From assembly GCA_035499555.1 (NCBI GenBank), contig DATJYO010000069.1:3961-67960 (forward strand): 64,000 nt of DNA, given 5' to 3'. Below are positions 58,414 to 64,000 of this stretch, in pieces (the stretch's first letter is position 1; every line of letters starts with the position of its first letter). This stretch comes from Bog-159 sp035499555. GTDB lineage: Bacteria; Acidobacteriota; Terriglobia; Bryobacterales; Bryobacteraceae. The position numbers were made by a program, and so were the translations under genes. The notes beneath the pieces are model-generated. The model worked only from the letters and a program-made list of their open reading frames with translations, was not told where the DNA came from and did not search any database.

Positions 58414-60921
58414 ATGACGAAAATACCCACAGGTTACCGGCGTCTCGACAACAGCGAACGAAAGCCAGTGGCTGGCGCGCGCATGATCGGACCGGCTGAC
58501 CCGAAAGAAAAACTCACCGTCACCATTTCGGTGCGGCGGCGCCCGGATGCACCGCCCCTTCCCGATCCCACCGACCGATCGACGACGCCCGCCGGGGAGC
58601 GCCGTTTCCTGTCCCGCGAAGAATTCGCCGAACATTACGGCGCCTCTCAGGAGGACCTGGATAAAATAGCCGCGTTCGGCGCCAAACAGGGCCTGACCGT
58701 TGTGGAAGCCAGCATTCCCAAGCGCAGCGTCGTTCTCTCGGGCACCGCCGAGCAGATGGGACGCGCTTTCGCCGTCGAACTGGGGCGCTATGAGTCCGAG
58801 AAAGGCGCTTACCGCGGCCGCGAAGGTCACGTTCACGTGCCGGAAGACCTCGCCCCGATCGTGGAAGGTGTCTTCGGACTCGATAACCGGAAGATGGCCG
58901 AGCCCCAGATCATGCGCGTTCCCCGCGCCAAAGAAGCCTTGACCCAGGCCGCCGCGGCCCAGGCCGCCGTACCGCTGACCCCGCCGGAAGTGGCCGGGTT
59001 ATACCAGTTCCCCGCAACCAACGCCAATGGGCAAACCATCGGCTTATTCGAGTTCGACGGAGGATATCGCCTGAGTGACATTCAGGCGTACTTCAACCAA
59101 CTGCACCTGCCGGCTCCGTCAGTGACCTGGGTGGGGGTCGATGGCCAGACCAACGCGCCGGGAATGAGTGACGCGGACGGTGAGGTGATACTCGACATCG
59201 ACGTGGCCGCCGGGGCCGCGCCCGGCGCCAAGATCGTAGTCTACTTTGCGCCGTGGACAGAGCAAGGGTGGCTGGATATCGTCTCCGCGGCCATCCACGA
59301 TGTGAACAACCGGCCTTCGGTCATCTCGATCAGTTGGGGCTGGCCGGAGCACCAGACCGCGCTCGGTTTCACCTGGACCGATGCCGCGCTGCAGGCGGTG
59401 AACCAGAAGTTCTGGGAAGCTGCCCTGCTCGGTGTAACCGTCCTGGCGGCATCCGGCGATCATGGCTCGGACTGCGGGATCGGCGACCGGAAGGCGCACG
59501 TTCTGTATCCGGCATCGGATCCCTATGTGACCGCGTGCGGCGGCACCGTCATCTCCAATGTCTCCGGGGCTTCCTTCCAGGAGAACACCTGGAGAGACGA
59601 TAGCGACTGGTTGACCGCCGGCGGCGTCAGCGACTACTTCCCTAAGCCCATCTGGCAGGATTGGGCGAACATCCCCACGTCCGCCAACGATGGACACGCC
59701 GGCCGCGCCATTCCCGATATCGCGGGCAATGCCTCGCAGTTGAGCGGCTATGACCTGATTCTGGGCGGCCGGCCCACCGGTCCCATCGGCGGCACCAGCG
59801 CCACGGCTCCTCTCTATGCCGCTCTGGTCGCGCTGCTGAACGCCGACCTCGGCGAGCCCGTCGGCTACCTGAATCCGAATCTCTATGCCTTCCAGGGTCC
59901 GTACGTGTATCGAGACATCGCCGATAACGTCAACAACACCCGCGGCGGCGCGCCGGGGTACCCGGCCATCGCCGGCTGGGACGCCTGCACGGGATTGGGC
60001 GGTGTGAACGGCGTCGCCTTGCTGACAGCACTTCGCGGCGTCGGCCTGCCGCCCGCCCTGGCGGTATTCAATAACAAGCTGTACATGGTCTGGAAAGGCA
60101 TGGAGCGTGACGACCGGGTCTTCTACAGCTTCTTCGACGGACTGCACTGGGCGCCCCAGCAGGAGGTCCCGGGTATCGGCTCCAGCACGGGCGTGGCCCT
60201 TGCCGTATTCCACAATCGTCTGTGCATGGCGTGGAAGGGCGTGCTGGGCGATGAGCGTATCTTCTGGACCGCCTTCGACGGCACGCACTGGGCTCATCAA
60301 CGGCAGGTCCCCGGCGTGAGCACCAGCACCGGTCCGCGGTTGGCGGTGTTCAACAACCGTCTCTACATGGCATGGAAAGGCGTTATGGGCGACCAGCGCA
60401 TCTTCTGGACCACTTTTGACGGTTCGCGCTGGGCGCGGCAAAGGTTCGTGCCGGGTGTGGCCACCAGCGTGGGTCCGGCTCTGGCCGTCTGTCACAACAT
60501 GTTGTACATGGCCTGGAAGGGCTGGTACGGCGACCAGGGCGTCTACTGGTCTTACCATACCGGCGCCGGCTGGGCGCCGCAGCAGAAGATCGCGGGCATC
60601 GGCAGCAGCGAAGGACCCTCCCTGACAGTCTTCAACAATATGCTGTACGCGTTGTGGAAGGGTGCCCTGGGCGACCAGCGCTTGTGGTATTCGCACCTGG
60701 ATGCCGGCGCGTGGGCGCCGCAGAAGATGATCTCCGGCGTCGCCGGCAGCGTCGGCCCCGGCGCCGCCGTGTTCGGCCCCGCGCTCTTCGCCGCATGGAA
60801 GGGCATGCTGGGCGACGAGCGCATCTTCTTCTCGCATTTCGACGGAACGGCGTGGGCTCCGCAGGAGCAGGTACAGGGCGTGTTGACCAGTCCTGACCTG
60901 GTCGAGGCGGCCGTCGTTTGA
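58414..60921 (+). CDS. S53 (sedolisin/kumamolisin) peptidase with C-terminal six-repeat propeller-like domain
   Basis: 835 residues, GGAGG before the ATG. A pro-kumamolisin domain (about 35-165) precedes the catalytic domain: DADGEVILDIDVAAGAAPGA with Glu257 and Asp261, the oxyanion Asp349 in SGDHGSDCG, and GGTSATAP with the nucleophile Ser462. Calcium ligands lie in YRDIADNVNN and GWDACTGLGG (501-530). Residues 547-828 are six 47-residue repeats of LAVFNNRLYMAWKG type. The acid peptidase family normally ends after the calcium site. No classical signal peptide is visible. It probably acts outside the cell, with the tail binding a glycan or protein. Confidence 0.93.
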   Translation: MTKIPTGYRRLDNSERKPVAGARMIGPADPKEKLTVTISVRRRPDAPPLPDPTDRSTTPAGERRFLSREEFAEHYGASQEDLDKIAAFGAKQGLTVVEASIPKRSVVLSGTAEQMGRAFAVELGRYESEKGAYRGREGHVHVPEDLAPIVEGVFGLDNRKMAEPQIMRVPRAKEALTQAAAAQAAVPLTPPEVAGLYQFPATNANGQTIGLFEFDGGYRLSDIQAYFNQLHLPAPSVTWVGVDGQTNAPGMSDADGEVILDIDVAAGAAPGAKIVVYFAPWTEQGWLDIVSAAIHDVNNRPSVISISWGWPEHQTALGFTWTDAALQAVNQKFWEAALLGVTVLAASGDHGSDCGIGDRKAHVLYPASDPYVTACGGTVISNVSGASFQENTWRDDSDWLTAGGVSDYFPKPIWQDWANIPTSANDGHAGRAIPDIAGNASQLSGYDLILGGRPTGPIGGTSATAPLYAALVALLNADLGEPVGYLNPNLYAFQGPYVYRDIADNVNNTRGGAPGYPAIAGWDACTGLGGVNGVALLTALRGVGLPPALAVFNNKLYMVWKGMERDDRVFYSFFDGLHWAPQQEVPGIGSSTGVALAVFHNRLCMAWKGVLGDERIFWTAFDGTHWAHQRQVPGVSTSTGPRLAVFNNRLYMAWKGVMGDQRIFWTTFDGSRWARQRFVPGVATSVGPALAVCHNMLYMAWKGWYGDQGVYWSYHTGAGWAPQQKIAGIGSSEGPSLTVFNNMLYALWKGALGDQRLWYSHLDAGAWAPQKMISGVAGSVGPGAAVFGPALFAAWKGMLGDERIFFSHFDGTAWAPQEQVQGVLTSPDLVEAAVV
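60052..60897 (+). repeat. six tandem 141-bp repeats encoding 47-residue blades
   Basis: Each unit encodes LAVFNNxLYMAWKG, then GDxRIFW/Y, a DG-x-x-WAPQ turn and a G-[IV]-xx-S-x-G end. Units are similar but diverged at DNA level. Six units of this size fit a six-bladed propeller such as those of fucose-binding lectins. Confidence 0.8.
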
Positions 60922-60945
60922 CACGTGAGCCGGCTTTGACCGATT

Positions 60946-60976
60946 GAGAAGATCGGCGGGCTTCCGCCACCTTCTC
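60946..60976 (+). terminator. hairpin between the S53 gene and the kinase gene
   Basis: GAGAAG (60946-60951) pairs with CTTCTC (60971-60976) and GGCGG with CCGCC inside, leaving a four-base loop. No T-run follows, so it is a weak candidate for a terminator; it may also shield the kinase start two bases beyond. Confidence 0.4.
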
Positions 60977-60978
60977 GA

Positions 60979-62559
60979 TTGGCACCCCCAGGTCTGGCGG
61001 AAGACATCGCGGCCGCTTCAGATGCGGGCTTGGAGTGCCTTTCCCGGCTCCTCGCGCCGCATTTGAAGCGGCTGGATGCTTCTCTCCATCGCTACTGGAA
61101 ATCCGCGCCCGGCGGCGGGCGGGTCGATTCGCGCCAGATCAGATCCCTGGCCCTGATCGTCCCCGGTGCCGCCGCGCGTATGATCCTGGCCGGCCGTCAG
61201 CCCGCCGATTTCTACGAGCAGGTGGCTTACAACAGCCGGCGTCTGGCCAAGCTGAACGTAGCGCCCGGCGCCGTCGTGGACGCCCTGCGCGAGTACGAGC
61301 GCCGGGCCGGACAACTGTTGGCGGGACCTGCGGCGCGCGGCGGGCAAGAGGTGGACTCCGCCCGCCAGGAACTCCATTTCCGCACCCTGCTGGCCGTCCA
61401 CCACGCGTACTACCAGGTCCGCGAGGCGGAAACGCAGGCTTTTTACGGCTTGGTGCGCGCCGAGTTGGACGCCACCGGACTCGACGATCTGCTGCGGCGT
61501 TTCATCGTGATCCTCACCCGCGCCTTCCATGCTCAGGCCGGGCGTCTGATTCCGCTCTCCGCGCCGCCACCCTTGGTCAAGCCGGTGCTGAAACGGCTCG
61601 CGCGTCCGCGCTATATCGTGCGCGGAGACGAGCAGGAACTGATCCTCGACCGCACCCTGCACGGCGCCTATCAATCGTTCTGGTCTATCCCGTACTTCTC
61701 GGGGGTGCGCCTCGCCGGCTTGATCCAGTTCGGCTTTTCCCGCCCCTACCGCTGGCTGCCCCGGGAGTTGGACCTGCTGCGCGCCTTTGCCGAGCGATGC
61801 CTCAAAGCGGCCGAGCGGGCGCGCCTGATCGAGGATCTGGCGGCCAGCGAGGAACAGATCCGCGGGCTCGCCGGCCACCTCATGCAAGCCGAAGACGAAG
61901 AGCGCCGCCGCATCGGCCGCGAGATACACGATGAGGCCGGCCAGTCGATGCTGTGCCTGCGCCTGCAACTCGAAATGCTCGAGAAGACCGTGCCCCCGGA
62001 CCTACGGTCCCGGCTGGCCGAGGCGCGCGCGGTGACCGAGCGCATTATCGATGAAGTCCGCCGCATCATCGCGGCCCTGAATCCGTCCGCGGTCGAAGAC
62101 CTGGGATTGCCCGCCGCTATCCGCCATCTCAGCGCGCGTTTCCGCAAGCTGTATCCCTTCAAGCTGAAGCTGCGGCTAAGCGGATACCGCACCCCTCTGC
62201 CGCACGGCGCCGAGAGTGCCATCTACCGTGTGGTCCAGGAGTGCTACCAGAATATCGCCAAACACGCTCAGGCTTCTCACGTAAACCTTTCACTGCGAGC
62301 GACCGATAAACTAGTGGAGCTGAACATCGAGGATGACGGCGTCGGATTCGATGTGGACTCCGCGGTGGCTCAGCCGAAGTCTTTCGGTTTGAAAGGCATG
62401 CGCGAACGCGTCGCGCTCCTGGGCGGCCGTCTGGTGATCCGCAGCAGTCCCGGAAAGGGAGCGGCTATCGCCATGCGACTGCCGATTGCCGGTCCATCCG
62501 GGAGTCCCGGCTCCGGAGACGAGCACCAGCATGGCAATTCGCACCTTCCTCACGGATGA
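60979..62559 (+). CDS. soluble sensor histidine kinase, NarL-type (HisKA_3)
   Basis: 526 residues from a TTG at 60979 (another TTG at 61030 is possible; an in-frame stop lies at 60937). There is no transmembrane segment. A helical N-terminal region (1-160) precedes a GAF-like domain (about 165-275), the phosphoacceptor helix EEERRRIGREIHDEAGQ with His317, and a HATPase with ECYQNIAKHAQASHV and DDGVGFDVDS, GLKGMRERVALLGG. It phosphorylates the response regulator whose gene overlaps its end by 29 bases. The signal is cytoplasmic and unknown. Confidence 0.92.
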   Translation: MAPPGLAEDIAAASDAGLECLSRLLAPHLKRLDASLHRYWKSAPGGGRVDSRQIRSLALIVPGAAARMILAGRQPADFYEQVAYNSRRLAKLNVAPGAVVDALREYERRAGQLLAGPAARGGQEVDSARQELHFRTLLAVHHAYYQVREAETQAFYGLVRAELDATGLDDLLRRFIVILTRAFHAQAGRLIPLSAPPPLVKPVLKRLARPRYIVRGDEQELILDRTLHGAYQSFWSIPYFSGVRLAGLIQFGFSRPYRWLPRELDLLRAFAERCLKAAERARLIEDLAASEEQIRGLAGHLMQAEDEERRRIGREIHDEAGQSMLCLRLQLEMLEKTVPPDLRSRLAEARAVTERIIDEVRRIIAALNPSAVEDLGLPAAIRHLSARFRKLYPFKLKLRLSGYRTPLPHGAESAIYRVVQECYQNIAKHAQASHVNLSLRATDKLVELNIEDDGVGFDVDSAVAQPKSFGLKGMRERVALLGGRLVIRSSPGKGAAIAMRLPIAGPSGSPGSGDEHQHGNSHLPHG

Positions 62560-63187
62560 TCACACCCTGTTCCGGCAGGGCATCAAGACCCTGCTCTCCG
62601 CCGAACCGCATCTGGAAGTGGTCGGCGAGGCATGCAACGCCGCCGAGGCCGTTCCTCGCGTAGCCGAGTTGCGGCCCGACGTGGTCCTCATGGACGTGAA
62701 CATGCCCGGCCTGAGCAGCTTCGAAGCCACCCGCCAGATCCGCCGGAACCGGCCGGAGACCAAGGTACTGTTCCTGACTATGTACGACGACGATGACTAC
62801 CTGGCAGAGAGCGTGGAAGCCGGTGCCAGCGGCTACGTCCTGAAAGACACACCCGCGGATCAGTTGGTCACCGCCATTGGCGAGGTCCACCGCGGCGGCA
62901 GCTATCTCAGCTCGCGTATGCTGGCGCACCTGGTGGATGATTTTCGCAGCCGCATGCACGCTCAGCCCCGTGTGACCCGATTCAACACCCTGACACGGCG
63001 CGAAGCCGAGATCCTCAAATTCCTGGCGGAAGGCAATTCCGTAAAGGAAATCGCCAACGCCCTCAACTTGAGCCCCAAGACCGTCGAGGCGCACAAGTTC
63101 AACCTGATGCGCAAACTGGACATCCACAACAAGGCACAGTTGGTGCAGTACGCCATACAGAAGCGGGTCATCCGGCTGGCCGTGTAA
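62531..63187 (+). CDS. NarL/FixJ-family response regulator
   Basis: 218 residues from the ATG at 62531. The receiver has acidic Asp9-Asp10, phosphoacceptor Asp55 in VVLMDVNMPG, and Lys in GYVLKDTP. A LuxR-type helix-turn-helix follows (LTRREAEILKFLAEGNSVKEIANALNLSPKTVEAHKFNLMRKL). It is the partner of the upstream kinase by overlap. Target genes are unknown; the adjacent S53 peptidase and GloVer-type gene are reasonable first guesses. Confidence 0.95.
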   Translation: MAIRTFLTDDHTLFRQGIKTLLSAEPHLEVVGEACNAAEAVPRVAELRPDVVLMDVNMPGLSSFEATRQIRRNRPETKVLFLTMYDDDDYLAESVEAGASGYVLKDTPADQLVTAIGEVHRGGSYLSSRMLAHLVDDFRSRMHAQPRVTRFNTLTRREAEILKFLAEGNSVKEIANALNLSPKTVEAHKFNLMRKLDIHNKAQLVQYAIQKRVIRLAV

Positions 63188-63258
63188 GGCCAAACGGTAC
63201 CGCCCACGCCTGGCTTGATCCGCTCGCCGGCACAGCGCTACAATCCGCAGATACTTTT

Positions 63259-64000
63259 ATGAGAATGTTCCGGTTGTCCGTATGCGGATTGGCTGCGCTC
63301 GCGTCAGTCCAGGCCGGCGAGACCGTGTTGCACAACTTCGCCTATCTTCCCAATGGCGCCAGCCCGCGCACCAGCGTGGTCCGCGATTCGTCCGGCAACC
63401 TCTATGGCACGACCACCAGTGGCGGCACGTCCAATGCCGGCGTGGTCTACAAAGTGGATACCGGCGGCGTCGAAACGGTCCTCTACACTTTCACCGGCGG
63501 GTCCGATGGCGGTCAGCCGCAAGCTGGCGTTTTCCGCGATGCCGCGGGCAACATCTACGGCACGACTTCGTCCGGCGGCTCGGCGGGACAGGGCGCTGTC
63601 TTCCGCTTGAGCGCCTCCGGCAAAGAGACCGTGCTATACAGCTTTACCGGCGGCGCCGACGGCGGCCGGCCCTATGCCGGCGTATCGCTGGATGCGGCGG
63701 GCAACATCTACGGCACCACGCTGGCCGGCGGCACGGCGGGCTTGGGCGTGGTGTACAAGGTGAGTCCGTCCGGCAAGGAGACGGTACTATACAGCTTTAC
63801 CGGTTTTCCTGCCGACGGCGCCGCTCCTTACGGCGGCGTCATCCGCGACTCGGCCGGCAATTTCTACGGGACCACCTCCAGCGGCGGCGCCTCGAACCTG
63901 GGCTCCGTGTTTAAGCTCGACAGCACCGGCCATGAGTCGCTGCTGTACAGCTTCAGCTCCTCCGGGTTTCGGCCCTTGGGCGGTGTTGTCCGCGACTCGG
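63259..64000 (+). CDS. secreted GloVer-type tandem-repeat protein (partial)
   Basis: Frame open from the ATG at 63259 to the window edge (247 codons). A signal peptide (RMFRLSVCGLAALASVQAG) leads to repeats of about 50 residues: GNLYGTTTSGGTSNAGVVYKVD, then ETVLYTFTGGSDGGQP and a [RD]DAAGNIYGTT start of the next unit. At least four repeats are visible and a fifth begins. Such repeats form beta-propeller-like surface proteins common in Acidobacteriota. TACAAT at about 63240 is a possible -10. The C-terminal anchor is beyond the window. Confidence 0.85.
   Translation, partial: MRMFRLSVCGLAALASVQAGETVLHNFAYLPNGASPRTSVVRDSSGNLYGTTTSGGTSNAGVVYKVDTGGVETVLYTFTGGSDGGQPQAGVFRDAAGNIYGTTSSGGSAGQGAVFRLSASGKETVLYSFTGGADGGRPYAGVSLDAAGNIYGTTLAGGTAGLGVVYKVSPSGKETVLYSFTGFPADGAAPYGGVIRDSAGNFYGTTSSGGASNLGSVFKLDSTGHESLLYSFSSSGFRPLGGVVRDS

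Noticed and set aside
1..64000. CRISPR arrays, rRNA genes, complete insertion sequences or prophage genes
   Set aside because: None seen: no spaced short repeats, no rRNA-like sequence, and no transposase or phage structural genes; the only mobile DNA is the element at 21293-23014.

Overview
The window looks like a chromosome segment of an Acidobacteriota bacterium, probably of the Solibacter/Bryobacter group. The evidence is content rather than a marker gene. There are four large MacB/FtsX-type permeases of the acidobacterial duplicated orphan permease (ADOP) type, two of them in operons led by PadR regulators. There is also a TonB-dependent receptor with an N-terminal carboxypeptidase-regulatory domain, several secreted carboxypeptidase-regulatory proteins, a GloVer-type repeat protein, many Tat-type secreted enzymes, and high GC. 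Coding density is very high. No gene-free stretch exceeds 300 bases; the longest is 58148-58413 (266 bases), a promoter and leader.

Layout. 1-4019 (+): end of an MBOAT O-acyltransferase, two SGNH hydrolases, an acyl carrier protein and a KASIII-like enzyme with serine in place of the catalytic cysteine; together these resemble a Dlt-like O-acylation cassette. 4016-6551 (-): TIM-barrel isomerase, FAD oxidoreductase, MsrA. 6596-8957 (+): alkaline-phosphatase-superfamily enzyme and GDSL hydrolase. 8972-11386 (-): ADOP permease. 11515-15581 (+): secreted repeat protein coupled to a TonB-dependent receptor. 15601-17276 (-): frameshifted VOC gene and an MBL-fold hydrolase. 17359-21242: DinB, solo GroES, PafA-like phosphatase, GH13 enzyme.

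21255-23042: a tRNA-Val(TAC) gene is split by a 1.7-kb insertion. The insertion carries an intact replacement tRNA-Val(TAC), one secreted protein of unknown function and a decayed serine recombinase, and is bounded by an 11-bp direct repeat lying in the anticodon stem-loop. 23058-30254: HExxH protein, Rel (p)ppGpp synthetase/hydrolase, DUF971 protein, PaiB-like protein, methyltransferase, ankyrin protein, GMC oxidoreductase. 30239-32704 (-): a short SecA paralogue and a possible small membrane protein. 32757-37310: aldo/keto reductase, small protein, two tandem carboxypeptidase-regulatory proteins. 37390-40101 (+): pxpB-pxpC and an MFS transporter. 40167-43222 (+): PadR-ADOP with a palindromic operator on the regulator's start.

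43238-48467: FHA-GAF-PP2C phosphatase, orphan secretin lipoprotein, MscS channel, secreted protein. 48455-50172 (-): rhamnose mutarotase and an arabinose-isomerase-family protein. 50196-55813 (-): PadR plus two tandem ADOPs. 55933-58147 (+): MurB and a secreted ankyrin protein. 58414-60921 (+): S53 peptidase with a six-repeat propeller-like tail. 60979-63187 (+): two-component pair. 63259 to the end (+): a GloVer-type repeat protein that runs off the window.

A recurring feature is a -10-like hexamer 5-8 nt before the start codon at nine or more genes. This suggests leaderless transcripts are common in this organism.
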